Below, piece by piece: positions 12,901 to 23,260 of a stretch of DNA of 64,000 nt. Below the pieces are notes generated by a model. That model saw only the letters and a program-made list of their open reading frames with translations, ran no database searches and was not told the origin of the DNA. Each line of letters begins with the position of its first letter. Positions within the stretch are counted from its first letter, which is position 1. The stretch lies in NCBI RefSeq assembly GCF_963576545.1, contig NC_083638.1:33343041-33407040 (forward strand). The letters are read 5' to 3'. Origin of the DNA: Limanda limanda. Taxonomy: Eukaryota > Chordata > Actinopteri > Pleuronectiformes > Pleuronectidae. Position numbers and translations under genes: made by a program.

Positions 12901-15900
12901 GCGGTCGTCCTCCAACCTGAAGGTCAGCAGTATGATCCCCAGTCTTCCCCATCTGCATACCGAAGTTTCCTTGGGCAAGATGCTGAAACCCGAATTTCCC
13001 CTCATAGAACAACAAAGTGCTGCTAATAGATGCACTGTATGAATGTGTGTGCACTGGTGTCTCTCCTGTATTCTCCCGTTTGCTCGGTCCTGAGTGTCTT
13101 GAGAGTTTGTCTCCCGAGGCAGCTCCACTGCTGGCTTTTATTCCTGAGGATCAATCAGCTAACAGTGCTCACCTGCGCTGATTGAATCTCCGGTGAAGGT
13201 GCTCTCCCAGCTACCTGCACATACCCCTAAGTTAAATTCAGGCCGGGAGCCATACAGCCTGACCTACTCCCCCCCTCTTCTCCCCTCCCCAACGGCCAGG
13301 AGAGGAAGCCAGCCTGCAAACTGAGGCACCTGATAAATGTGTATTGAAATACAATAAGTCACGTCAAATAGAATCTTGAGGTGCATGTTTCTATCTTGAT
13401 GAGACCAAAAATAAAATTGAAGAACTCCACCACTGTTCTCACAGATGTCAGACTTTTGCTTTCCGCTGCCTCAAGACAGCAATGCACCAAGATTGCAGCT
13501 GACCACACCTACTTTTAGGACCAACACTAATGTTCACTCGTATGTGGGACACTTGTGTCGTGCATGGCGTGTCATTGTATCAGGTGTAAGAGAGAACCCC
13601 AAGGATGAGAGAGACATGGATGGTGACATGTCATAGTATAAAGAATGATAAAGAGTGAAAATATAAGGAGGTATCAAAGATGGAAGCACACAAATAAAGG
13701 CCTTGTGCAGTACGAACAAAATGTTACATCTTCTAGAGAAATTTTCCCTCAACTTTCCCTTTTTTAAGACTTTTTGTCGCTGCAACACATTCATGCATTC
13801 ACTATTGAGAACTTGGATTTTCGTCATAAAGGAATGTTCTCAGAAATTCTGAGCAGTGCCCCAGTAAGAGGGTTCACTCACACACACATTCATTGTGTGG
13901 CAGGGGCCTGGATATCAGCATGATTATGAGAGAAGGTTAATTGTTTTCAGCCTGACACATAATGTGGTTGTCTGTTTCATTTTTGATAAATGGGACAGGC
14001 AGACATGTCACACTATGCACTCTACGTTAGTGGGATAACAGGATGACTCATACAGCAGGGACAAATGATCAGCACCATTTCTTTGGGGTGAAAGATAAAG
14101 AACGTGCAGCAGGTTTGGAAGAGGAAAGTACAATATCCATACAAACTAACTAGTTTCAAATTCTGAATTCTACTCATCTTTTGAGTCAGGAAATACAAAC
14201 TACTTGTAAAGAGGGATTTCAAACACTTTGTTGAGCAGGGTTTTCCACATGATTTGTTGAAATTAAAAGAGTTTAAAATTAGAAATATCTGGGTATCTGG
14301 CTGGACGACAAACTATCTTTTAAAACTCACTTACTGAGCTATGGAAGAACCTGAAAGCTAAATTGGGTTTCTTTTATAAAAACAGGCAGTGTTTTACTTT
14401 CACAAATAGATTGCAGATTGTGCAGGCAACATTTTTATCAGCGCTAGACTACGCAGATGTGATTAAAATGAATGCTGCTTCACATACACTCATGCCACTG
14501 GATGCTTAATATCACAGTTTGCTAAGGTTTATAACGGGTGACAGTTATCGGAGCAATCATTGCACCTTGTAACAGAAAGTAGCGTGGCCTTCATTTGCCA
14601 CACGTAGGAAACAACACAGTCTTGTTTTTATTTACAAAGCTATGCTTAATAAGCTACCATTTTATTTATCATCCCTTTTAAAAGTTAAGAATATGGATCA
14701 CCACTCTCGTTCTCAACAACATATTACCCTTGACAAACCCTACATGCACACGGAACTACGAAAAACTGCATTCAGATACCACACTCCTCACTCATCCAGA
14801 ATGCGTTGCTGTCCTGGCTCCTAAATGGTGGAACAAGCTCCCCAATGACCGCAGGACAGCAAAAAGTCTACACATCTTCTGCCACAAACACATCTCTTCC
14901 GACTATAACTTGAATGAAAAAATATATAATTTTTAAAAAGTAGTGCTTTAGTACCACTTATAACCACACTTTGTAGTTTGGCTTTCTTGAAGAAAATTGT
15001 ACTTTCTTGATTTTTGTTGTTCTGGGTTTGTACCCTCATGGTTGAATGCACTTATTTTAAGTCGCTTTGGAAAAAGCTTCAGCTAAATGAAATGAAATGG
15101 AATAGAAGTTGGAATAAACTTCAGGACTCAATTTGGCTAGATTGTTTTTTACCTTAGAACAGTTAAATTTTTTGTTAAAGGAAGTTTTAGTTGATGAATG
15201 CTCCTGTTGCTCCTGTTTTTTTCCATCTTATTCCTTTTTGAGACATTTTACTCCTCTGTACTGTAATTTGTACTTGTTTATGGAAATGCAGAGCACCATT
15301 GTAAACGAGAGCTCTGCTCTCAATTGGTTTATACCCTGTCTAAATAAAGGTTATCTATCTATCTATCTATCTAGAATTAGGGGGAAGTCATGTTACAGTT
15401 CAAATGTGGGCTGTTGCAGGGTTTATAAATCTATTTAGTCTAGAATGTACAGTTCGTCATTAAAAAAGTAGTTAAGCTCTATACAAGAAAAAATAAATGC
15501 TACATTAATGAACAGATTCTTGATAGAGAGTCAGGGCGGCTAGATAATTAATGCTTTCGACCAGTGTTACGCTGGAAGGGAGTGGTGTGAAATGTTCCCT
15601 GCATACTGTAGGTAGCAAAGTAGGTCTCTCACTTCCTTTTTCTCATAAGTGTACTTCCTTGAAATGTCAAACTTAAATCGAAATATGCAGCCATCGGGTA
15701 GATACGTTTCATCAGTGCATGTTCTGTCAGTTAACAGTCTTTCCTAAAGATGTTGGCATCAAATGCCATGTTTTTCTGTAAACAGATGTACAAATCAAAC
15801 AAATATCATGGCAATAGCCTATAATGTGAGGAGGTATCTGTTATAAGCCTACACCAACGACAATATGGCGTAACAATTCAAATGATTATTGGCAAACAGA

Positions 15901-16378
15901 ATATGTAGATATGCATTCAATAACTAATTTCCAAAAGCAGATATGAACTATTAGATTAAGATCGTGTTCATATCCCCGCATTGCCCTACAATAAACTGGC
16001 ACATTTTAAAATAAGCTTTAGCTATTACTAGCGGCCAGTTTTTGTCATGGAATTCGACCAACAAGTTGATGAAACGGATTGACAGGTGGGCAGGTGCAAT
16101 TTTTGCCACATCGTGTTGACTTTAGATGATTGCAGCAGACCGCCTGGTACCGCTATAAAACCCAAAACTAGAGGCACAAACATTCCTATGTACAAGCCTT
16201 ACTCTGTCGAGTTGGAATGTATTTTACTTTATAACATCATTCCGTGAAACGCTCGCTACCCTTTCAGTAAAACATGTCTTACTTACGAGCTGACATCACC
16301 GACATAATGCAAACCGCCGTACATTGCCAAGCAGCGTAGTAACACAGTGTGGTTGAAGCCACTACTTACATCTTCCAT
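963..16378 (-). CDS. plekho2: PLEKHO2-type PH-domain protein, 5' part (exons 1-3; gene continues off the left edge)
   Basis: Three coding exons on the minus strand join in phase: exon 1 16370-16378 (M-E-D, donor GTAAGT), exon 2 1238-1366 (43 codons, acceptor TTGTAG, donor GTACAC) and exon 3 963-1085 (41 codons, acceptor TTGCAG, donor GTGAG). Together they read MED-GVKEPKFLDLAGWVKK... through YENE-DLQKCVERIDLENYD... to RHRLILIRS...RNK. This is the first two-thirds of a pleckstrin-homology domain and matches the human PLEKHO2 pattern (AGWIKK, KDRY, LLVYENE, QKCVE, KRKHRFILLRS), including the exon break after YENE. The last PH strand, the C-terminal helix and the rest of the protein must lie left of position 1. 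PLEKHO proteins are phosphoinositide-binding adaptors at the membrane and cytoplasm. Intron 1 is about 15 kb and full of transposons. Exon 1 is only nine coding bases, so its assignment rests on phase, donor quality and the family start (MEEE-GVKE in human). PLEKHO1 fits less well. Confidence 0.78.
1650..2163 (-). mobile_element. Degenerate LINE 3' portion (CR1/L2-like)
   Basis: On the minus strand, fragments of the reverse-transcriptase C-terminal region can be read, such as FKILRITFKTRRGLAPPYIS and YTTIPECCRLAF. These resemble the LTFK..HGLAPPYLSDL and QNAAARL motifs of fish LINEs. Stops and frameshifts are present. The left end is an AT-rich tail (TTTATTTTTATAGCACC on the plus strand). Confidence 0.6.
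2165..3411 (+). mobile_element. 5'-truncated L1 retrotransposon, ORF2 C-terminus with poly(A) tail
   Basis: A 286-residue open frame (2216-3076, no ATG at its start) is the end of an L1-type ORF2 protein. It has the segment LPKSHYFRHLQARSF and a zinc-binding motif (CPRCQ, then GHMFWSCP, at about residues 155-172), typical of fish L1 ends after the reverse transcriptase. An AATAAA signal near 3380 and a 21 bp A run at 3391-3411 follow a 300 bp 3' UTR. An in-frame TGA at 2162 and loss of similarity there mark the 5' truncation. The open frame and the intact A tail imply a fairly recent insertion. It lies antisense in plekho2 intron 1. Confidence 0.88.
3590..4075 (+). pseudogene. Tc1/mariner transposase remnant
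   Basis: Fragments in shifting frames read KKRRKLTAKDLRRIKGQPG, then RRDWAKKYLKTDFAKVLWTD and E-MRVTLDRPDGWA, then TKDELVGPFWIEDGLKINSQTY. These are the helix-turn-helix linker and first catalytic-Asp region (VLWTDE) of Tc1-like transposases. Several frameshifts and the missing ends show a dead copy. Confidence 0.75.
4404..5018 (+). repeat. Local direct duplication, copy A (contains a SINE)
   Basis: From AAAATAGTTAGTTGTTAGAG to TTATTTCTATATG this block is almost identical to 7506-8062, about 3.1 kb to the right. Shared sequence includes 230 bp left of the SINE, the SINE, and 100 bp to its right. Copy A keeps the SINE tail and the segment ATTCAGCAGAGATTACTTCA, both missing in copy B. No gene is seen in it. 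Confidence 0.85.
4643..4894 (+). mobile_element. tRNA-derived SINE
   Basis: The head GGGGTGGCTGTGGCTCAGGG and GGTAGAGCGG carries an A-box-like core (TGGCTCAGGGGGTAGAGC), and AGTTCGATCCC is a B-box. The body has CCTTGCACAAGATGCTGAA and TGTAAAGCGCTTTGGGTGGT, ending in GCGCTATATAATAAATACCATTTACC. The same unit occurs in whole or part at 7748, 12877, 22431, 38436, 49790 and 60672. It is transcribed by RNA polymerase III and copied by a partner LINE. Confidence 0.88.
6040..7430 (-). mobile_element. Degenerate LINE reverse-transcriptase region
   Basis: On the minus strand, decayed reverse-transcriptase blocks can be read: a VLLDLSGAF-like block near 7210-7320 and a GVPQGSVLGPLL-like block (reads AGVPKDQF) near 6290-6360. 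Their order fits a LINE running leftwards. Many stops. Boundaries are approximate. Confidence 0.45.
7506..8062 (+). repeat. Local direct duplication, copy B (contains a truncated SINE)
   Basis: Near-identical to 4404-5018. The SINE head begins at 7748 and its tail is cut after TTTAGACTAGAAAAGC. The flanking TTTAGCCCAGAGGTTTCCCA then follows directly, so copy B lost about 35 bp here and about 25 bp further on. Left of it is a run of 12 to 13 C's at 7438-7450. Confidence 0.85.
8070..8560. other. Intron 1 of plekho2, unassigned stretch
   Basis: Mixed sequence between the duplication copy B and the hAT-like element. No open frame with domain content, no clear repeat ends. Confidence 0.5.
8569..9632. 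mobile_element. Non-autonomous hAT-like DNA transposon with 8 bp target duplication
   Basis: The element starts TAGGGATGAGCGAGTAC and ends CATCTCTA, giving imperfect inverted termini (TAGGGATG and TAGAGATG). It is flanked on both sides by TCTCTTAG (8561-8568 and 9633-9640), the 8 bp target duplication length of hAT elements. Subterminal regions repeat GTATCTGTATC and ACTCGTATAG-type units. Near 8660-8730 a short tandem unit built on AACCCGGAAGTGGGC occurs three times. No transposase frame is present. Confidence 0.75.
9645..12760. other. Intron 1 of plekho2, unassigned stretch
   Basis: Mostly AT-rich with short non-homologous frames. At 11810-11900 the sequence CATATTTTGTAAATAAATTA and ACATCCGGTTGGTTGA resembles parts of 6905-7145, so an old dispersed repeat is present. 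No gene is supported. Confidence 0.45.
12762..12800. repeat. Perfect 18 bp inverted repeat with 3-base loop
   Basis: CCAGTCTTATTTGAAGTG (12762-12779) is followed by CCA and then its exact complement (12783-12800). It could form a tight hairpin or cruciform. It lies just left of a SINE copy inside plekho2 intron 1. Confidence 0.9.
12822..13056 (+). mobile_element. tRNA-derived SINE with extra 5' flank shared with another copy
   Basis: The SINE head begins at 12877 (GGGCGGCTGTGGCTGAGGGG) with a B-box-like ATGATCCCC. It ends near TGCACTGTATGAATGTGTG and lacks the final tail. The 55 bp just before it (GTAGACGTTACTCTGTAGTG and so on) is also next to the opposite-strand copy at 22431-22750, so the two copies share more than the standard SINE unit. 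Confidence 0.8.
14240..15112 (+). mobile_element. LINE 3' portion (L2-like), degenerate, with characteristic tail
   Basis: Plus-strand fragments read YLGVWLDDKLSFKTH, then LNKLPFYLSSLLK, then CVAVLAPKWWNKLPNDRRTA, which is the C-terminal part of a LINE reverse transcriptase. The 3' end is TCGCTTTGGAAAAAGCTTCA, then GCTAAATGAAATGAAATGG, the typical fish L2-type tail. The block near 14990-15040 is the same family as the minus-strand element at 60615-62050. Stops and frameshifts make it dead. Confidence 0.72.
15133..15372 (+). repeat. LINE 3' tail remnant ending in a TATC microsatellite
   Basis: A 3' UTR-like stretch ends CCCTGTCTAAATAAAGGTTA and runs straight into five copies of TATC (15352-15372). 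Tails of this kind are common at 3' ends of fish LINEs. The open frame across it has no recognised domain. Confidence 0.45.
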
Positions 16379-16760
16379 GATAAAGAGCCAAAATCCGTTA
16401 CGTGAGTTATGAAATCCGTCGACGTCTCTTTACCCTCGGCAGAAAGTGGTCGCTTCTCCCGACAGCTGACACATTTCCAACAGCAGACGTATATGACCGA
16501 AATGAGGAACTGTGTGGGCCTCATGAAAACAAGTGTCGTCTCCTTTTCCTCTTTTGCCTCAGAAAAAAAAAAGTCGAAGAAAAAAGTTTGGTTTCCGGTT
16601 GATGTGTCTTTACACTCTTCAATCGAAAAGTCAGCCGAGGAGGAGCAACATAGTGCCATACACACACACACACGCGCGCGCGCACACACACACACACACA
16701 CGATCGTCTGAGAAATATCTGCTGTGTGGATCGCAGCTCAGCTGCAGCCTTCTCTCAGCT
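16379..16760 (-). promoter_or_regulatory. Probable promoter and 5' leader region of plekho2, with a CA/CG microsatellite
   Basis: This stretch lies immediately upstream of the nine-base first coding exon of plekho2. It is less AT-rich than the surroundings and has several CpGs. It contains a run of 43 alternating purine-pyrimidine bases at 16660-16702 (CA repeats, then CGCGCGCG, then CA repeats). The open frames across it are low-complexity and not coding. Assignment as promoter is by position only. Confidence 0.4.
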
Positions 16761-17261
16761 TCACTTTTCATTAAATACTCGATGCAGGTCATGTTTCTGG
16801 AGCTTCACGGTGCAGCGTCACCATGCTTTTCACTTCTGTTAGCCTTCTTGGAGGCTTTCACTGACTGATGAACCTCTTAGTGCTGGCTGCTTAGCTCTCT
16901 CTTGTTCCTTTTGCTCAACACTTGCGGAAACAGTCGGTATGACCGCCCCGATGCGGTGTAGTGGTCGAAATTGATATGACAGTTAAACTCCAATCGAGTT
17001 CACCACCTATATCTAAAATGAACGGGACGGGAGGCTGATGGCTTTCCTGATAGACAATTTATTAGTTTCTCAGATATGTTGAAAAAAACTGAAAGAAACA
17101 GTACCAATTGTGAATTAAAACTGCAGAGTAGTAAAGTTGGAAATGTGCAAAGTATGGGGCAGCCTACTGATAACTAACTTGATATAAATGGCATGATAGT
17201 CACACGCAAGGGTTCGTAAGATATCTTCCGTAAAGTTATGCGCACAATTTCGTTTCTCGGA

Positions 17262-17864
17262 AATTTACTTATACCAAATTTGGAATGTACTGTTCATTAG
17301 GGAAGTACATTCATTAGCAAAAATGTACAGCGATTGTCCGGGGGATAGCACAACATGATGGGCCCTATACACAAGCAGTCTTTGTGGGGCCCCTTCCTCT
17401 CGATTTATTAAGATAAAGATTAAGATATCATCCCAAACACATGCACAGACATGAACAAGCACACTCATGCAAGGAGGGAAATTAAACCTCTGCTTTTAGC
17501 CCATCTGGTGCAGGACACACAGAGCAGTGAGCAGCCATGTACGGCACCCGGGGAGCAGATGTTGGGGGAGTAAGGTGCCTTGCTCAGGGGCACTAGACAG
17601 GGTAGGGAGAATCCTCTTGGATTTTTGGACAGGTTCGTCTTTTTGTTGTTTCTCCGTGGAGCCGAAGCAGAGACGAACCAGAGACCTTTTCTGCCCATAG
17701 TCCAAGTTTCTGCCACTAGTCCACCGCCTCTCCGGTGATGTCCCTCATGCATATTTAAAATTTGTATTTACAAATAACAGAGTCAGCTGTATAAATGAAT
17801 CTGCAATGTTTGTTAGGTTAGGCCCTAATGAACAGTACATACCAAATTTGGTATAAGTAAATAT
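17262..17864. mobile_element. Inverted-terminal-repeat element, about 600 bp, family unknown
   Basis: The left end AATTTACTTATACCAAATTT, continuing GGAATGTACTGTTCATTAGGG, is repeated in inverse at 17823-17864 over about 41 bp with very few mismatches. Between the arms is a sequence with GGCACCCGGGGAGCAG and GTGCCTTGCTCAGGGGCACT, itself a dispersed fish repeat core. No clean target duplication and no protein is seen. It lies between the plekho2 promoter and fgf19. Confidence 0.6.
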
Positions 17865-18929
17865 GAAATCTCATCGCATTTCAATTCTCCTGTCTCAAAC
17901 TTTGCCAACTGATACTTTACTACAGTAAAATAATTTTTTTGTGGAGTATCGTGCTAAAAAGAACATTATTTTACATTCATTCAGGTATTCCATGAATTAT
18001 GACCAAACCTTAAATACCATCTTAGTGTTCTAACACATACATTGAGAAAATGTTTACTGCAAAATAAAAGAGAACTGACCAAAGACTTCACTAGATTCTT
18101 TAAATTGCAGAAACTTAAAACACACTTTTTCAGGAAATACAGTTATCACATCAGAAACCTCAGAAAGGCTGTAGTTATATTACAAGTTAATGTAAAAGAC
18201 TTCAGGTCAGGGGCGATAGGCTCTCTCTGTCGCTCTTGCTCACTCCCTCTCTCTCTTGCTCGCCCTGTCTCTTTCTCTCTGCTCTCTCTTGCTCGCTAAC
18301 ACATTTATGTCCATCTTCAAGATAAACTCAGCTGTAGCTCCGCGGTGGATCATCACCCAGTGTGAAAGCAAGAAAGCTATTTTATTTAGTTGCCTTATTG
18401 TGAAAGGTTGGTCAGTGAATTTGTGTTTTCCTGTAATCACTAGCAGTGTATCTGTATAGACTTTTATTGTGATGGGAAAAAAACGGAAATGGTAGTTGTT
18501 TTTGAGCGGGATTTGACCAGATGTGGCAAAGTAGGCGGACATGTCCCGGTTCAAGTCCGCATTCTTATTTACCATGAGCTGTCAGTAACGGCGAATTAAG
18601 TCCTCGGCGACAGCATCACACAGCTAAAATTCTGCGACACACAAAGGCGGCACAGCCATTACTAGTTGGGCTCACCAAGAAATCTGTTAAGCGTTGCCTG
18701 CCCTCCGCTTTCTTTCTTTCTCTTTCCTTATTCTTTTCAGACTCCCCTCGCACTTAACTCACACTTTTTTGACCGACATTTTAAAATCTACTTCTCCAGC
18801 AGTCACTTAATCACTTCGATGGTGTGCAGAGACTATATATAGATCACGTGCGGCAAAGACTATTTGTTTGTAGGGGTGAGAGAGGTGACCTCAGGAAGCA
18901 TGGATACAAATGTCAGGTGGGAGGGTCTC

Positions 18930-19856
18930 ATCACCAAGAAGGACCGAGACCCACTACAAGGAGGAGGTCAACCTTTTGACCAAGTGGTGCAGAGACAACA
19001 ACCTCATGCTAAATGTCACCAAAACAAAGTAAATTGTGGTTGATTTCAGAAAAAAGCCACACTGAGCACCCCCCAGTGACCATCGATGGTGCTGTTGTGG
19101 AGAGAGTGACCAGCACCAAATTCCTGGGGGTGCACATCAGTGAGGACATCTCCTGGGCTTCCAACTCTGCATCACTGGCGAAGAAAGCCCAGCAGAGCCT
19201 CTACTTCCTCCGTAAGCTCAAGAGAGCGAAAGCTGCCAAACCCATCCTAATCACTTTCTACCGGGGCACTATTGAAACCATCCTCTCCAGCTGCATCACA
19301 GTGTGGGGCAGTAGCTGCACCGAACACAGCAGGAAGGCACTACAACGCATAATAAACACAGCTGCTAAGATCATTGGTTCCCCACTCCCTTCTCTACAAG
19401 ACACTTACACCACCTACCTCACCCGCAAAGCCACCTGGATTTCTAGTGACACCCTGCACACAGTCTCTTCAGCCTCCTAGCCTCTGGCAGAAGGTACAGG
19501 AGCCTCCGGTGCCGCACAACCAGACTCAGTAACAGCTTCATTCACCAAGCTGTCAGGAAGCTGAACTCTCTCTGCTGAAATCCCCCCCCCCCTCCTCCTC
19601 AAATCACTCAGGACTCTGAAACAAAATGTCTTTTGCACTTTTATCACTTTAGTACGTCTACACTTTACTTTACATAAACCTATGCTGCTATACGTGCTGT
19701 ACTTGAATCTGTTTACTTAGAATTAGGAAATGTCTTGTTGTCTTATCCGTTGTGCCTGTGCACTTTATGAGAGAGAGTGGGAAATGATATATCGATTTCT
19801 TTGTATGTCTGAACATGTAAAGTTATTGACAAATAAAGCTACTATACTATACTCTC
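18930..19856 (+). mobile_element. Non-LTR retrotransposon 3' portion (Rex1/CR1-like)
   Basis: The frame 19013-19480 and the sequence just before it read LLTKWCRDNNLMLNVTKTK, VVERVTSTKFLGVHISEDIS, LSSCITVWGSSC and ALQRIINTAAKIIG. This is the C-terminal part of the reverse transcriptase of a widespread fish LINE. A TAA breaks the frame just upstream (TKTK-stop). The 3' end is AATAAAGCTACTATACTATACTC. Confidence 0.8.
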
Positions 19857-20098
19857 ATAGCTAATTTGACTGTTTTACAGATAACCTGTCCCTTGCTCTT
19901 TGTTCTAAAATCAATCCAGTCCTTCATCAAGATAAAACAAGGCTGCTTTAAGAGTCAACATATGTCCATCGCTCTCTCTCTCTCTCTTTGTGTGTGTCAG
20001 TGTATCTTGTTAGTGTGTGTGCTTTATTTGTCTGCCACAACCCTGCCAGACCTGTCACCCCAAATCCAGTGGCATACACAACAAATCTCTGGTAGTAC

Positions 20099-20103
<5 letters not shown>

Positions 20104-20187
<84 letters not shown>
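20104..20187. repeat. (AT)n microsatellite, 84 bp
   Basis: An uninterrupted AT dinucleotide repeat of 42 units. Open frames reading Ile-Tyr repeats across it are artefacts. Confidence 0.97.
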
Positions 20188-20190
<3 letters not shown>

Positions 20191-21644
20191 ATTGATCCCC
20201 TGGGCAAAAAGGGAAGTTTCTGTATGTGGAAGAAAATCAGCAAAGCTCTTGAGCAGTATAATTAGTTAAGACACCGCTTCATAAGTTTACAGTAACTGAC
20301 ATAAAGTTAAGACAAGGGGGAAATGCATTTTGCCGTATAATAGAAAAACAGTGGAGAAAAAATATATTTAGTTATTGTGTGTTAAAAGGAATTAGTGGAA
20401 TTCTGTATTGTTCAAAAAAATTATAATCAGAAATTGTAATCGAAATATTACAAAATGTAAATGGTCCAAATGTCATAATGTAATAAAATTGCAGGGGACT
20501 TCCTCAAATAAAGATGTTTGACACGGTCATGCACATTAGATGTTTTTGCGTAATCCTGCTAACTAACAGACAAAGAAACGTGGATGAAAACATAACCTCC
20601 TTGGTGGAAGTAATTATCTGTTTGTGTATTTTTTTTTGTGCATAGGCTGGTAGGGGATACATCATAAATCCTGTTTTTACAGCCTGATGCAATATGTATT
20701 TTGAAATATGTTTTGATCACAATACCTTGCTGTTTATACCAAAACTGGGGTTATCACATTTATTATCTAACAGCATCTTATCTAACCTTGACTGTATTAT
20801 CTGAATAGACAACAAGTAGCATCTGTCTTGTACTGTTTATTGTCGGGTTGCAACCAGCGTCAAGGTGCATTACATCTGTCTCAGTTGTAATCCTCAAGAA
20901 GCTCCACACACTTTGTTAATGTCTTGTTGTCACATGCATTGCTGTCAAATCCACCACATAATATGCTGTTGTTACTGTGTAATACTGTTGTGTGATTACA
21001 TGTACAGATTCTAATGCACTTTTCTGGAGCTGCAGATAGAACAGGTTGTTTTCGCCTGCCTCTTGAGTCCCTCCTCTGATTGGCTTACCGCAACCAGGCC
21101 TATCACCGGTCTCATTCTGGCGCACTCACTCTGGTAAACACGGCTGAAAAGTCACGTTATGTTTGCATTATATATACAGTCTATGGTTTGGACACATCAA
21201 TTGAAGACCAGCCACACATTTACAGTCGGTTACAACAGGATGTTTCTAAACGGGAAGCTACACCGTCCTAGCCTGACGTTGTCATACTCATAATTCTAGT
21301 CAGAATATGAGTCTGATACCGCTCCACTGGGCTGTGATTATGGGGCGTGTTTCAACCGAACCAGGAAAAAAAATGCCTCTTCGCTCAATTGGATAGACTT
21401 ACAACCAATCAGAGCAAAGTAGTATGTGACGTATGTTAAGCGACAGTGCTGGGGAGTAACGGAATATATGTACCGGCGTTACGTATTTAGAATACAAATT
21501 ATGAGTAACAGTATTCCATTACAGTTACAATTGAAGTAAATGGTATTCAGAATACAGTTACATTGTTGAAATCAATGGATTACATGGCCGTACTTCTCTG
21601 TTTCACGAGTTTATTCACTCTCTAAATAAATCTATGGAAATGCC

Positions 21645-21938
<294 letters not shown>

Positions 21939-22081
21939 AAACGGCAGTTAATCATTTTTTTCAAGCATAAACTTACTTGTTGCTCCAACATTAACTGCAA
22001 CAGCATCCCAACATGTGTCTTTTTTGTCTCATATGTGCTAAGGATCATACAGCTCACTGTAATTCTCCGCTGTTTGCTCCG

Positions 22082-22290
22082 TTAAATGTCGGGTGTGGAG
22101 TAAGCGACCATCGGGGCCAGCTGATAAATTAAACTTTTTCCGAATCCCGTAGGAAGGATGGCAAAAACAGCATTTCGATCTACAAATGCCTTGATCGCGT
22201 TTCTCTGTTCCTCTTTCAAAATGAATGCGCTGTTGATGTATTCTAATACAGACTCAATGGCAGCATCTACCATCTACACATCTCAGCTCT
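22082..22290 (-). pseudogene. RecQ-like helicase N-terminal fragment (Walker A region)
   Basis: The minus-strand frame of 63 residues has EEQRNAIKAF (a motif-0-like block) and ILPTGFGKSLIYQLAP, the ATP-binding motif I of RecQ-family helicases (usual form MPTGGGKSLCYQLPA). Motif II and all later domains are absent. It follows MVDAAIESVLEYINSAF, a plausible N-terminus. The surrounding 21280-22430 looks like a dispersed repeat, so this is more likely a helicase exon carried in a mobile element or retrocopy than a host gene. Confidence 0.6.
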
Positions 22291-22430
22291 CCAGCGGCAG
22301 GCATGTTTGTCGAAAACGAATTCAACCCAAGCGCATCATCGTATAAAGCCCGCCCTGACAATTTGATTGGTCCGAACAGCTTCTGTTCTAAGTAAGTTTT
22401 AGCAGGACAGTCGGCCAATGTAAATGGTTT

Positions 22431-22750
22431 TGGTAAATGGTTTTGTATTTATATAGCGCTTTTCTAGTCTTGATGACCACTCAAAGCGCTTTACATTAGT
22501 TTTACATTCACCCATTCACACACACATTCATACAGTGCATCTATTTGCAGCACTTTGTTATTCTATGGGGGGGCCATTCAGGGTTCAGCATTCTTGCCCA
22601 AGGACACTTCGGCATGCAGATGGTTCAGACTGGTGATCGAACCGCCGACCTTCAAGTTGGAGGACGACCACTCTACCCCTCAGCCACAGCCGCCCAATGT
22701 AGAAGTAACGTCCCAAGTTTCACTACAGAGTAACGTCTACTTTACTCCTT
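22431..22750 (-). mobile_element. tRNA-derived SINE, minus strand, with shared 5' flank
   Basis: The plus strand reads TATATAGCGCTTTTCTAGTC, then AGCGCTTTACATTAG, then GGTGATCGAACCGCCGACCT, ending CAGCCACAGCCGCCC at 22695, the reverse of the SINE seen at 4643. Beyond the head, AGTAACGTCTACTTTACTCC (22730 onward) matches the flank of the copy at 12822 in inverse orientation. Confidence 0.85.
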
Positions 22751-22914
22751 GCTGAGCACAGCGACACAGCACGTCACAAGAAATAAAGCGTAACTTAGGA
22801 GGAATGTGCATGGACACATGCGGCGTGGATCCACCCTGAAGTGTTTCTTCACTGTTTTTTGTTGTGGTTAGCCGCTGGTAGCTAACAACCTGCTAGCTCA
22901 GCAACATGTCTGCT

Positions 22915-23260
22915 TGGTGTCGCGTTCAGTGTGGAGGGGTGGTGGTGACGGTGAGCTGGGGTGGTACCGGCTTGGCCTTATAACGGTTCAGGGCGATGCA
23001 GCTGCCATACCAGGCGGTGATGCAGCCAGTCATGATACTCTCTATGGTGCACCCACAGAAATTGCAGAGAATCCTGTTATCCATGTGGAGCCTTCGCAGC
23101 CTGCGGAGGAGAAAGAGCCGCTGTCTGGCCATCTTCCTGATGGAGTCTGTGTGGTGGCTCCAGGTCAGGTCATCACTGATTTGGACCCCGAGGAACCTGA
23201 AGCTGCTGACACGCTCCACCGTATTCCTGTTGATGGAGTAGTTTTCAAACTATAATGGTG
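22915..23260 (-). mobile_element. LINE reverse-transcriptase fragment (Rex1/CR1-like)
   Basis: The minus strand encodes RVSSFRFLGVQISDDLTWSH, QRLFLLRRLRRLHMDNRILC and ESIMTGCITAWYGSC, the same protein segment as the element at 18930-19856. Upstream and downstream parts are missing. Confidence 0.8.

Noticed and set aside
12442..13128. Several 100-codon minus-strand frames
   Set aside because: They cover the hairpin and a SINE copy; no protein family is recognised.
16366..16868. Overlapping frames of about 100 codons near the plekho2 first exon
   Set aside because: Low-complexity Cys-Val and His-Thr runs from the CA repeat; only the short MED exon fits the gene.
18240..18575. 111-codon minus-strand frame
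   Set aside because: Half of it is the CTCT-rich low-complexity stretch; the rest shows no family match.
20017..20265. Open frames rich in Ile-Tyr on both strands
   Set aside because: Direct reading of an AT microsatellite.
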